Origin: Maritimibacter alkaliphilus | GTDB lineage: Bacteria; Pseudomonadota; Alphaproteobacteria; Rhodobacterales; Rhodobacteraceae | Assembly: GCF_019801605.1 (NCBI RefSeq) | Contig: NZ_JAHVIT010000001.1 | Span: 1,550,001-1,614,000, forward strand | DNA: 64,000 nucleotides | Direction: 5' to 3' | Shown: positions 56,170 to 64,000 of the stretch, in pieces | Position numbering within the stretch: the stretch's first letter is position 1 | Layout: each line of letters begins with the position of its first letter | Program-made: the position numbers and the translations under genes | Notes under the pieces: generated by a model | What the model was told of the DNA's origin: nothing | Seen by the model: the letters and a program-made list of their open reading frames with translations, nothing else | The model's database searches: none

Positions 56170-58188
56170 TTATTCCGCCGCCATCGGCGATGCGGCGCGC
56201 GCCGCGGCCTGCGCCGCAAGCTCGCCCATCACCTGGCTGGCACGCGCGATGGGGTTCGTCAGGTAGAAGTCCCCCAGCACGTTCTTGAAGGTCGCATCGC
56301 CCAGGCTGTCGATCTCGACCGCGGTCCAGTCGTTTTCCGGCACGGTGTCGATCGCGGCGAGGTGCGGCACCTCGGCCACCAGCGCCTGGCGCAGCTGCGC
56401 GAGGCTGTCGAAGGGCAGCTTGGCCCCGGCCTCGGCAGAGAGCGCCCGCAGGATGGCCCAGTTCTCCTTCGCCTCGCCGGGGGCGAAACCGGCGCGCAGC
56501 GCCAGCTGCGGACGGCCCTCGGTGTTGACAAAGAGACCGTTCTCCTCCGTGTAGGCCGCCCCCGGCAGGATCACGTCGGCACGGTGTGCGCCGCGGTCCC
56601 CGTGGGAGCCCTGGTAGATCACGAAGGCCCCTTCGCCGATCTCCACCTCGTCCGCGCCGAGGTTGTAGATCACCTCTGCGCCGTCCAGCGCGGCGGTCAG
56701 CCCGCCTTCGGTCACGGCGCCGATGTCCATCGCGCCTACGCGGCTGGCCGCGGTGTGCAGGATCATCAGCTTGGAATTCGAATTCTCCGCCAGCTTCATG
56801 GCATGGGCCAGAACCGCGAGGCCATCGGCCTCGCGCAGGGCGCCCTGCCCCACGATGACGATGGAGTTCTTGTCCTTGGTCTCGCCGATCTCTTTCGACG
56901 ACAGGCTTTCCAGCGCGGCGCGGTCGGTGCCGACGTGGGTGTAATCGTAGGTCAGGTCCGCGGCTTCGCCGACGAGGCCGATGGTGGCGCCGTTCAGCCA
57001 GGCCTTGCGGATGCGGGCGTTCAGCACCGGGGCCTCGACCCGCGGGTTGGTCCCGATCAGCTGGATCATCTCGGCGCTGTCGATATCCTCGATGCTCGCG
57101 GTGCCGACATAGCCGGAGCGGTTGCCCGCCGGCAGACGGGCGCCATCGGTGCGGCATTCGACGGAACCACCCAGCCCCTCGACAAGTTGCTTGAGCGCAA
57201 AGGCCGCTTCGACAGGGGCAAGGTCACCGACGAGGCCGAGGACCTTCTTGCCCTTCATGGCGGTGGCGGCCGCCGAGAGCGCCTCGCCCCAGGTGGCGGG
57301 CTTCAGCTTGCCGTCGACGCGGACATAGGGGCGATCCAGACGCTGGCGGCGCAGGCCGTCCCAGACGAAGCGGGTCTTGTCCGAGATCCACTCCTCGTTC
57401 ACGCCGTCATGGTTTCGCGGCAGGATGCGCATGACTTCGCGGCCCTTGGTATCGACCCGGATGTTCGAGCCGAGCGCGTCCATGACGTCGATCGTCTCGG
57501 TCTTGGTCAGTTCCCAGGGGCGGGCGGTGAAGGCGTAGGGCTTCGACACGAGCGCGCCCACCGGGCAGAGGTCGATGATGTTGCCCTGCAGGTTCGAGTC
57601 GAGCGTCTCGTTCAGGTAGGAGGTGATCTCCGCATCCTCGCCACGGCCGGTCTGGCCCATGGTGTGCAGGCCCGCGACCTCGGTCGTGAAGCGCACGCAG
57701 CGGGTGCAGGAAATGCAGCGCGTCATGTGGGTCTCGACCAGCGGGCCGAGGTTCAGGTCATCGGAGGCGCGCTTGGGCTCGCGGTAACGCGAGAAGTCGA
57801 CGCCATAGGCCATCGCCTGGTCCTGCAGGTCGCATTCGCCGCCCTGGTCGCAGATCGGGCAGTCGAGCGGGTGGTTGATGAGCAGGAACTCCATCACCCC
57901 CTCGCGGGCCTTCTTCACCATGGGCGAGTTGGTCTTGACCACCGGCGGCTGGCCTTCCGGCCCGGGGCGCAGGTCACGCACCTGCATCGCGCAGGAGGCG
58001 GCGGGCTTGGGCGGGCCGCCGACGACCTCCACAAGGCACATCCGGCAGTTGCCCGCGATCGACAGCCGTTCGTGGTAGCAGAAACGCGGCACCTCGATCC
58101 CGGCCTGCTCGCAGGCCTGGATGAGCGTCAGACGCGGATCGACCTCGATTTCCTGGTCGTCGATGATGATCTTGCGAAGGTCAGACAT
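56170..58188 (-). CDS. nuoG: NADH-quinone oxidoreductase subunit G
   Basis: 672 residues. N-terminal [2Fe-2S] and [4Fe-4S] motifs [30 protein letters not shown] and [10 protein letters not shown] are complete. The rest is the molybdopterin-oxidoreductase-like domain without cofactor. It forms the iron-sulfur wire between NuoF/E and NuoI. Confidence 0.96.
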   Translation of the reverse strand: MSDLRKIIIDDQEIEVDPRLTLIQACEQAGIEVPRFCYHERLSIAGNCRMCLVEVVGGPPKPAASCAMQVRDLRPGPEGQPPVVKTNSPMVKKAREGVMEFLLINHPLDCPICDQGGECDLQDQAMAYGVDFSRYREPKRASDDLNLGPLVETHMTRCISCTRCVRFTTEVAGLHTMGQTGRGEDAEITSYLNETLDSNLQGNIIDLCPVGALVSKPYAFTARPWELTKTETIDVMDALGSNIRVDTKGREVMRILPRNHDGVNEEWISDKTRFVWDGLRRQRLDRPYVRVDGKLKPATWGEALSAAATAMKGKKVLGLVGDLAPVEAAFALKQLVEGLGGSVECRTDGARLPAGNRSGYVGTASIEDIDSAEMIQLIGTNPRVEAPVLNARIRKAWLNGATIGLVGEAADLTYDYTHVGTDRAALESLSSKEIGETKDKNSIVIVGQGALREADGLAVLAHAMKLAENSNSKLMILHTAASRVGAMDIGAVTEGGLTAALDGAEVIYNLGADEVEIGEGAFVIYQGSHGDRGAHRADVILPGAAYTEENGLFVNTEGRPQLALRAGFAPGEAKENWAILRALSAEAGAKLPFDSLAQLRQALVAEVPHLAAIDTVPENDWTAVEIDSLGDATFKNVLGDFYLTNPIARASQVMGELAAQAAARAASPMAAE

Positions 58189-58194
58189 GGTGGC

Positions 58195-58611
58195 TCACTT
58201 TGCTTTCAGAAGGACGCCGATCTGGCTGTTCCGGGCGATTTCCTGCTCGCCCAGAGTGCACAGATCCGCCGTGACGGCGGGGTCCAATCCACGAGATTTC
58301 ATGTAGTTTTCGCCGAGGGCGCGGATCCGGTCCTCTTCCTCGTCGCTCTTGATGTAGGCCTTGATCTCGGCATCGGAGTAGCCGAGCTCGCGGGCCTGCG
58401 AGCGCAGGTCGTAGAGGAAGGCGAGACCCTTGAGCGTGCGGGCGTCGATGGTCGGGCAATTGTCGCTGATCTCGATCGCGATACCGACCCAGAGCATGTT
58501 CTTGTCGATCTTCTCGACCGTGCGCAGCGGCGGCAGATCTGCCGCGGCGGCTGTGGCCGTCAGCGCGGCAAGACCCAGAACGGCGGGGCGGATCAGGTTG
58601 GTCAGGCGCAT
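58195..58611 (-). CDS. DUF5333-like exported protein
   Basis: 138 residues with a signal peptide (RLTNLIRPAVLGLAALTATAAAA) cleaved near residue 24. The mature part is helical (VEKIDKNMLWVGIAIEISDNC, SDEEEDRIRALGENYMKSRG) with two cysteines. DUF5333-type proteins accompany the nuo operon in Rhodobacteraceae; function unknown. It starts 6 bp before nuoG. Confidence 0.75.
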   Translation of the reverse strand: MRLTNLIRPAVLGLAALTATAAAADLPPLRTVEKIDKNMLWVGIAIEISDNCPTIDARTLKGLAFLYDLRSQARELGYSDAEIKAYIKSDEEEDRIRALGENYMKSRGLDPAVTADLCTLGEQEIARNSQIGVLLKAK

Positions 58612-58657
58612 GTCTTAACTCCCTTCATGCAGCACGACGGGGCCGCGAAACGGCAGC

Positions 58658-58680
58658 CCCCATCCGTGCAACAGATGGGG
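58658..58680 (-). other. Hairpin between the 117-aa lipoprotein and DUF5333 genes
   Basis: CCCCATC (58658-58664) pairs with GATGGGG (58674-58680) around CGTGCAACA. There is no U-tract. The 168-bp spacer is the largest break inside this part of the operon and the hairpin may be a processing or attenuation site. Confidence 0.45.
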
Positions 58681-58779
58681 CGGTGGGCGTCTGCTATCCA
58701 ATAGCAGCGCGCTTTCGCCCGGGATATGCGACGGAACCCGCTCATCAGCCGAGCGTCCCCCGGTGCGGATATGCCATGT

Positions 58780-59133
58780 TCATTGCCATCCGACGCAGGT
58801 CCCGCTGAGGATCAGGTCATCGCCCGGCTGCAGCTGCGCCGTCTCGGGGCCCGCCTGCCAGGTCTTGTCGGAATTGCCGAACTGGCGGATGCAGTACCGG
58901 GTGGCCTCCCACTCGCCCGCTTCGCGCGCGCCGGCAAGGTTCTGCGACGCCTTCGACACCACGGCGGTGAACACCGCCGGGTCTTCATCCGCGGGGGTGA
59001 CCTTGGCCGGGTAGAAATTGCCCTGGAAATAGGTGCGGTTGCTGTTCGACATGAACTTGGACGAACGGTTGCCGCAGCCTGCAAGCAGGGCCAGCAGCGC
59101 AACGCCGATCAGGGTGGCAAGGGTGAACTTCAT
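58780..59133 (-). CDS. Small lipoprotein between nuoF and DUF5333
   Basis: 117 residues from the ATG at 59133 with GGAAAGG upstream; an in-frame ATG at 59226 would put 31 residues in front of the signal peptide. Lipobox LLAGC gives Cys20. The remainder (YFQGNFYPAKVTPADEDPAVFT, ATRYCIRQFG, GTCVGW) is a small domain with two cysteines. No family is recognised; an envelope location by lipidation is expected. Confidence 0.72.
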   Translation of the reverse strand: MKFTLATLIGVALLALLAGCGNRSSKFMSNSNRTYFQGNFYPAKVTPADEDPAVFTAVVSKASQNLAGAREAGEWEATRYCIRQFGNSDKTWQAGPETAQLQPGDDLILSGTCVGWQ

Positions 59134-59228
59134 GGTACCTTTCCGCACGGCCTCGCCCCGGCCCACGCGCAGCGCCGGCCCCGAGGGGCCGCCGTGCAGC
59201 AGACTATCGGCGAGCGGTTGCGACATCC

Positions 59229-60527
59229 TTATTCCGCCGCCATCACGGTGGCGCCACGCCCGGTGCGCTTGGCCTTGATCCGGTCCTCGATCTCGTCGCG
59301 GAAGTGACGGATCAGGCCTTGGATCGGCCAGGCGGCCGCGTCGCCGAGGGCGCAGATGGTGTGGCCCTCGACCTGCTTGGTGACCGAGAGCAGCATGTCG
59401 ATTTCCTCGACCTCCGCCTCGCCGGTGACCAGGCGGTCCATGACGCGCATCATCCAGCCGGTGCCTTCCCGGCAGGGCGTGCACTGGCCGCAGCTCTCGT
59501 GCTTGAAGAACTTCGACAGGCGCCAGACGGCCTTCACCACGTCGACCGAGTTGTCCATGACGATCATGCAGCCGGTCCCGAAGGAGGACTGGTTCTGCCG
59601 CATCCAGTCGAAGTCGAAGATCGCGTCTTCCAGCTTCTCCTTGGGCAGCACCGGGCAGGACGCCCCGCCGGGGATGATGGCCTTTAGGTTGTCCCAGCCG
59701 CCGCGGATGCCGCCGCCGTGCTTCTCGATGATCTCGCGGACGGAGAGCGACATCTCCTCCTCGAAGACGCAGGGCGTGTTCACGTGGCCGGTCAGCGCCA
59801 TCAGCTTGGTGCCGGCGTTGTTCGGACGTCCGAAGGAGCTGAACCATTCCGGGCCGCGGCGCAGGATGGTCGGCACGACGGCGATGGATTCCACGTTGTT
59901 CACCGTGGTCGGGCAGCCATAGAGGCCAGCACCGGCGGGGAACGGCGGCTTCATCCGGGGCATGCCCTTCTTGCCTTCGAGGCTCTCGATCAGGGCGGTT
60001 TCCTCGCCGCAGATGTAGGCCCCTGCCCCGTGGTGCAGGTAGACGTCGAAGGAATAGCCGGACTTGCAGGCATCCTTGCCAAGGAAGCCCGCGTCATAGG
60101 CCTCGTCGATGGCGGCCTGCAGGGCCTCCTTCTCGCGGATGTATTCGCCGCGGATGTAGATGTAGGCCGCAACCGCGTTCATCGCGAAACCGGCGATCAG
60201 CGCACCTTCGACCAGCGTGTGCGGGTCGTGGCGCATGATCTCGCGGTCCTTGCAGGTCGCGGGTTCGGATTCGTCGGCGTTGATCACCAGGTAGGCCGGG
60301 CGACCGTCGCTTTCCTTGGGCATGAAGGACCACTTCAGCCCGGTGGGGAAGCCTGCCCCCCCGCGGCCGCGCAGCCCCGAGTCCTTGACCTGCTGGATGA
60401 TCCAGTCGCGGCCATTGCCAAGGATCTTGGCGGTGCCGTCCCAGTGGCCACGCGCCTGAGCGCCCTTCAGGCTGCGATCATGCATCCCGTAGAGGTTCGT
60501 GAAAATCCGGTCCTGATCCTTCAGCAT
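59229..60527 (-). CDS. nuoF: NADH-quinone oxidoreductase subunit F
   Basis: 432 residues from the ATG at 60527. FMN/NADH site motifs [14 protein letters not shown] and [17 protein letters not shown], and the [4Fe-4S] motif [13 protein letters not shown] with a distal TICALGD cysteine, are intact. It accepts electrons from NADH. Confidence 0.97.
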   Translation of the reverse strand: MLKDQDRIFTNLYGMHDRSLKGAQARGHWDGTAKILGNGRDWIIQQVKDSGLRGRGGAGFPTGLKWSFMPKESDGRPAYLVINADESEPATCKDREIMRHDPHTLVEGALIAGFAMNAVAAYIYIRGEYIREKEALQAAIDEAYDAGFLGKDACKSGYSFDVYLHHGAGAYICGEETALIESLEGKKGMPRMKPPFPAGAGLYGCPTTVNNVESIAVVPTILRRGPEWFSSFGRPNNAGTKLMALTGHVNTPCVFEEEMSLSVREIIEKHGGGIRGGWDNLKAIIPGGASCPVLPKEKLEDAIFDFDWMRQNQSSFGTGCMIVMDNSVDVVKAVWRLSKFFKHESCGQCTPCREGTGWMMRVMDRLVTGEAEVEEIDMLLSVTKQVEGHTICALGDAAAWPIQGLIRHFRDEIEDRIKAKRTGRGATVMAAE

Positions 60528-60537
60528 CAAGCGTCCC

Positions 60538-60768
60538 CTAGTTGTCGCGGCGCGCGCGCCAGATTTGCATGGCGACCACGATCGCCCAAATGAGCGCGGC
60601 GATCGCCGCAAAGTCGAACAGGAAGGCATAGCGCCCCGGCAGGCCCAGAGCCGGACCCAGCCATTGCGCCGCGATCCACAGAAGCATCGTGACCGCGATC
60701 ACGATGGACACCACGCGCCCCTTGCGCGCCAGTGCCGCTTCCTGTGCCTCGTCCTGCGTTCCCATCAT
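60538..60768 (-). CDS. DUF5337-like small membrane protein in the nuo operon
   Basis: 76 residues, with two consecutive Met codons at 60768 and 60765, GAGGG immediately upstream. Two hydrophobic helices ([17 protein letters not shown] and [21 protein letters not shown]) and a basic C-terminus. DUF5337-type proteins sit beside nuoF in Rhodobacteraceae; their function is not known. Confidence 0.75.
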   Translation of the reverse strand: MMGTQDEAQEAALARKGRVVSIVIAVTMLLWIAAQWLGPALGLPGRYAFLFDFAAIAALIWAIVVAMQIWRARRDN

Positions 60769-60798
60769 CCCTCAGTCCACAGTGCCGCAAGCGGCACG

Positions 60799-61392
60799 TC
60801 ACGTCTCTGTCCCGGTCTCCCCCGCGGCCAGTTCCCTGGCCTGGGTGATCCAGTCGTCCCGGCTGACCCGGCCCCGGAACCCGACGAGGTGTTCGTCGGC
60901 CCAGGCCACGTCGGCCGCGTTCCATCCGGCGATCTGATCGAAATGGTAAATCCCCAGATCGTTCAGCATCCCCTGCAGCTTCGGACCCACGCCCCTGATC
61001 CGCGTCAGGTCGTCCGCTCCGCCCTCTCGCGGGGCCGACAGCACGACGGGCCCGTCAGCCGCCTTCTCCGCAACCGCATCGGTCGCAGCCTGTGCCAGAG
61101 CCACCCGGGCCCCTGCGGCGGGGGCCACCGGTGCCGGCTGGGCGGCGGGCGCCTCTGCCAGCGCCGGGCTCTCCGGCATCCCTGCCCCGCGCGCCGGACC
61201 GTGGTCCCGGAGTGCGCCGGAGCAGATCGTCTCGAGACCGGCCCAGACCACCAGCGCGCCAAGCGCGATGGCCACGATCAGGGCCAGCCAGCCGGTGCCG
61301 AAGATGGCGAGAAAGATCAGCGCAACCAGCACACCCAGGGCCGCAAAGACCGCCTGGCAGATACCTTCGTTGAGCTTGGTCCGATCCGTCAC
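60799..61392 (-). CDS. Membrane-anchored helix-hairpin-helix protein, paralogue of the NuoE tail
   Basis: 197 residues. Two hydrophobic helices (about 11-55), an Ala/Pro-rich linker, then an HhH-type domain (residues 127-192: IRGVGPKLQGMLNDLG, HFDQIAGWNAADVAW, LVGFRGRVSRDDW). The same domain, about 65 percent identical by my hand alignment (43 of 66), ends the adjacent NuoE. HhH domains of this kind occur in a putative DNA-nuclease group and also as tails on ribosomal L21 in Rhodobacteraceae; here a protein-protein role in the complex is more likely. Function unknown. Confidence 0.8.
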   Translation of the reverse strand: MTDRTKLNEGICQAVFAALGVLVALIFLAIFGTGWLALIVAIALGALVVWAGLETICSGALRDHGPARGAGMPESPALAEAPAAQPAPVAPAAGARVALAQAATDAVAEKAADGPVVLSAPREGGADDLTRIRGVGPKLQGMLNDLGIYHFDQIAGWNAADVAWADEHLVGFRGRVSRDDWITQARELAAGETGTET

Positions 61393-61414
61393 ACCTCAGG
61401 CCCTTTCCCGGCCG

Positions 61415-62584
61415 TTACTCTTCGTCGTAGACGCCGCCCTTTTTCACGCGCGACGCGAAGTCCGTCATCTCGCCCTTGGCCAGCTGGCGGGCCTGGACAA
61501 CCCAGTTGTCACGGCTGACCCGGCCCTTGAAGCCAACGAGGTTCTGGTCGACCCATGCCACCTCTTCCGGACCCCATGTCGCGATCTGGTCGAAGTGGAA
61601 CACGCCGAGGTCGTGCAGCAGGTCCTCGAGTTTCGGACCGACGCCCTTGATCATCTTCAGATCGTCGGGGCCCCCCTCGCGGGCGGCCTCCATCACCTCG
61701 GGCTTCTTGCCCTCGCCTTCGGCGGCCAGAACCGGCGCCTCGACCTCGTCCGGCTTGGCCGCGGAGGTGGCCTTGGCCTCCTGCTCGGTCACGCCGGTCT
61801 CGTCCGCGGGCTTGCCCTTGGCGGGACGGGGCTCTTCGGCTTTCGCCTTCTTCGCCTTGCCCGACTCGGGGGCATCGGTGCCCTGCCACGGCGCGGTCAG
61901 CGGCACTTCCGTGCCGTCGATGCGCTTGACCGTGTCGCCGATGTCCACGGCCAGCTGGACCGAGGCATTGTACTGGGTGCGGCCGCTTTCCCATTCGGTC
62001 AGCGCCACGAGACCCTTCTCGGGCTCGGAGGAGTAGCGACCGTTCTGGGGACCGGGCACCGGCACCTCGCCCTTGGCGAGCTCGTCGATGATCTCTCCCA
62101 GCCGCTTGGCGGTGAGGTCCTCGTAGTAGTCCTTGCCGATCTGGGCCATGGGTGCGTTGGCGCAGGCCCCGAGGCATTCGACCTCTTCCCAGCTGAACTT
62201 GCCGTCGGCCGACAGGGTGTGCGGCTTCTCGGCGATCTTTTCCTTGCAGACGCCGATCAGGTCCTCGGCGCCGCAGATCATGCAGGTCGTGGTGCCGCAG
62301 ATCTGGATGTTCGCAACGGAACCAACGGGTTGCAGCTGGAACATGAAGTAGAACGTCGCCACTTCGAGCGCGCGGATATAGGCCATGCCCAGCATGTCCG
62401 CGACATATTCGATGGCGGGCTTGGTCAGCCAGCCTTCCTGTTCCTGCGCCCGCCACAGCAGCGGAATGATCGCCGAGGCCTGACGACCTTCGGGATACTT
62501 GGTGATCTGCGCCTCCGCCCAGGCCATGTTGGCGGGCGTGTATGCGAAGCTGGCAGGTTGTTCGGGGTGAAGACGGCGCAGCAT
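61415..62584 (-). CDS. nuoE: NADH-quinone oxidoreductase subunit E with C-terminal HhH extension
   Basis: 389 residues, where the core family is about 160-240. The core (1-230) has the N1a [2Fe-2S] cysteines C96, C101, C137 and C141 ([21 protein letters not shown]). A Lys/Glu/Ala-rich linker (235-300) precedes an HhH domain (307-372) that is nearly the same as in the next gene downstream. The extension is a Rhodobacter-type feature. The start overlaps the stop of the upstream lipoprotein (TGATG). Confidence 0.92.
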   Translation of the reverse strand: MLRRLHPEQPASFAYTPANMAWAEAQITKYPEGRQASAIIPLLWRAQEQEGWLTKPAIEYVADMLGMAYIRALEVATFYFMFQLQPVGSVANIQICGTTTCMICGAEDLIGVCKEKIAEKPHTLSADGKFSWEEVECLGACANAPMAQIGKDYYEDLTAKRLGEIIDELAKGEVPVPGPQNGRYSSEPEKGLVALTEWESGRTQYNASVQLAVDIGDTVKRIDGTEVPLTAPWQGTDAPESGKAKKAKAEEPRPAKGKPADETGVTEQEAKATSAAKPDEVEAPVLAAEGEGKKPEVMEAAREGGPDDLKMIKGVGPKLEDLLHDLGVFHFDQIATWGPEEVAWVDQNLVGFKGRVSRDNWVVQARQLAKGEMTDFASRVKKGGVYDEE

Positions 62585-62877
62585 CAGGCACAGGCTCCGG
62601 TTGTCAGTTTCACGCCGCCGCCCTCGAGGGGCACGGCTTCGTCACGGGACATCAGGTACTGCCCCATCGCAATGGTCTGCTCGCGGGTCATGCCGGTCTG
62701 CAGCTCGACGGGGAGGTAATCCCGCTCCGTCTTCATCTCGCAGCCGATCGAGGCGACGGCAGCCTTGTAGCTCTCCGCATCCTCGGGGGTGACACCCTCG
62801 GGGATCGGCTCACAGGCGGCGAGAAGGAGCGGCAGGGCCAGCAGGCCCCCCGCCACGCGTTTGGAAAACAGGCCCAT
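62584..62877 (-). CDS. Small lipoprotein between nuoD and nuoE
   Basis: 97 residues. Start ATG at 62877 overlaps the nuoD stop by one base and its own stop overlaps the nuoE start by one base. A lipobox LLAAC gives Cys22. The rest ([39 protein letters not shown]) is a small acidic domain with two more cysteines. No family is recognised. Confidence 0.75.
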   Translation of the reverse strand: MGLFSKRVAGGLLALPLLLAACEPIPEGVTPEDAESYKAAVASIGCEMKTERDYLPVELQTGMTREQTIAMGQYLMSRDEAVPLEGGGVKLTTGACA

Positions 62878-64000
62878 CAGCGGTCCACCTCGCCGAACAC
62901 GATATCGAGCGTCCCGATGATCGCCGCCACGTCGGCCAGCTGGTGGCCCTTGCAAACATAGTCCATCGACTGCAGGTGCAGGTACCCCGGCGCGCGGATC
63001 TTGGCGCGGTAGGGTTTGTTGCTGCCGTCCGACTTCAGGTAGACGCCGAATTCGCCCTTGGGCGCCTCGACGGCGGCATAGACCTCGCCGGCCGGCACGT
63101 GGAAGCCTTCGGTGTAGAGCTTGAAGTGGTGGATCAGGCTCTCCATCGAGGTCTTCATGTCCGACCGTTTCGGCGGCGTCAGCTTGCCGCGGGCCAGAAC
63201 GTCGCCGGTGGCTTCGCGCAGCTTCACGATGGCCTGACGGATGATCTTGGTCGACTCCCGCATCTCGGCCATGCGGACAAGGTAGCGGTCGTAGCAATCG
63301 CCGTTCTTGCCGACGGGGATCTGGAAGTCGAACTCGTCATAGCACTCATAGGGCTGCGCGCGCCGCAGGTCCCACGCCAGGCCCGAGCCCCGGACCATAA
63401 CGCCCGAATAGCCCCAGTTCTGGATGTCTTCCTCGGAGATCACACCGATGTCGACGTTGCGCTGCTTGAAGATCCGGTTCTCCGTCAGCAGCCCGTCGAT
63501 GTCGTCCAGCCTGTTGGGGAAACGGATCGCCCATTCCTCGATATCGTCGAGCAGCTTGTCGCTGATATCCTGGTGCACCCCGCCCGGGCGGAAATAGGCC
63601 GCGTGCAGACGCGCGCCACAGGCCCGCTCGTAGAAGATCATCAGGTCTTCACGTTCCTCGAAGCCCCAGAGCGGCGGCGTCAGAGCGCCCACGTCCATGG
63701 CCTGCGTGGTGACGTTCAGCAGGTGGTTCAGCACCCGGCCGATTTCCGAGTAGAGCACGCGGATCAGCGAGGCCCGGCGCGGCACGACGGTGCCGGTCAG
63801 CTTCTCGATCGCCAAGCACCAGGCATGTTCCTGATTCATCGGCGCCACGTAGTCCAGCCGGTCGAAATACGGCAGGTTCTGGAGATAGGTCCGGCTCTCC
63901 ATCAGCTTCTCGGTGCCACGGTGCAGCAGGCCGATATGCGGATCGCAGCGTTCCACGATCTCGCCGTCCAGCTCCAGCACGAGGCGCAGCACGCCGTGCG
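62877..64000 (-). CDS. nuoD: NADH-quinone oxidoreductase subunit D (N-terminus cut by window edge)
   Basis: Partial; 373 residues remain and about 40 are lost at the right edge. Quinone-site motifs [37 protein letters not shown] and the C-terminal DIVFGEVDR are typical. It forms the quinone pocket with NuoB and NuoH. First visible gene of the operon; the upstream nuoA-C genes lie outside the window. Confidence 0.95.
   Translation of the reverse strand, partial: HGVLRLVLELDGEIVERCDPHIGLLHRGTEKLMESRTYLQNLPYFDRLDYVAPMNQEHAWCLAIEKLTGTVVPRRASLIRVLYSEIGRVLNHLLNVTTQAMDVGALTPPLWGFEEREDLMIFYERACGARLHAAYFRPGGVHQDISDKLLDDIEEWAIRFPNRLDDIDGLLTENRIFKQRNVDIGVISEEDIQNWGYSGVMVRGSGLAWDLRRAQPYECYDEFDFQIPVGKNGDCYDRYLVRMAEMRESTKIIRQAIVKLREATGDVLARGKLTPPKRSDMKTSMESLIHHFKLYTEGFHVPAGEVYAAVEAPKGEFGVYLKSDGSNKPYRAKIRAPGYLHLQSMDYVCKGHQLADVAAIIGTLDIVFGEVDR

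Overview
The window is high-GC, densely packed chromosomal DNA from an alphaproteobacterium, most likely a member of the Rhodobacteraceae (Roseobacter/Rhodobacter group). The evidence is the nuo (complex I) operon with the extra reading frames typical of that family (DUF5333- and DUF5337-like proteins, a NuoE with a long C-terminal extension, small lipoproteins), a tatABC set, a class II-type pyrC, a cvpA-purF pair, and the recurring intergenic core CCTCCGGCGGGGATATTT. I see no rRNA, tRNA, CRISPR array, insertion sequence or prophage. The species cannot be fixed from the window.

Layout. 1-4.2 kb (minus strand): MoxR ATPase, CoxE-like VWA protein and a partial OmpA-type envelope protein with an 11-copy 36-bp repeat. 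4.4-11.2 kb (plus): a surface-glycan-like cluster of three GT2_4-type glycosyltransferases, a sulfotransferase carrying a perfect 9-bp minisatellite, and a conserved protein of uncertain function; one glycosyltransferase is fused to a sulfotransferase-like half. 11.4-24.7 kb (plus): housekeeping genes pyrC, pyrE, dnaB, a DUF1194 protein, alr-mlaE-mlaF, a PqiA-like protein, a coiled-coil membrane protein, radA, cvpA and purF. 25.3-29.1 kb (plus): an SDR protein, surE, pcm and an NlpD-like lipoprotein. 29.4-34.5 kb (minus): a DUF815 ATPase, tatC-tatB-tatA, an ABC ATPase, an unusual 0.6-kb intergenic region and an SDR protein. 34.7-43.5 kb (plus): a Hint-domain protein, prfC, a conserved hypothetical, two further glycosyltransferases, a DEAD-box helicase and a PilZ protein. 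43.5-64 kb (minus): a zinc-ribbon membrane protein, then a terminator that closes a very long co-directional run which reads, in transcription order, nuoD-lipoprotein-nuoE-HhH protein-DUF5337-nuoF-lipoprotein-DUF5333-nuoG-lipoprotein-nuoH-nuoI-CMD-like-nuoJ-33-aa peptide-nuoK-nuoL-nuoM-nuoN-birA-coaX-rnj.

How it works together. The right third builds the proton-pumping NADH:quinone oxidoreductase; almost every junction overlaps or abuts, so translation is probably coupled, and biotin ligase, pantothenate kinase and RNase J appear to share the transcript. The two glycosyltransferase blocks (five related DVDEF-motif enzymes) probably modify a cell-surface polymer, with sulfation in the first block; this is inference from domains and gene order. 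The most unusual signals are the sulfotransferase minisatellite and sulfotransferase/glycosyltransferase fusion, the paired inverted repeats at 12.5 and 29.2 kb, tandem DnaA-box-like sites before dnaB, a palindrome over the purF promoter, the HhH domain shared by NuoE and a neighbouring membrane protein, and an unlisted 33-residue membrane peptide coupled to nuoK.
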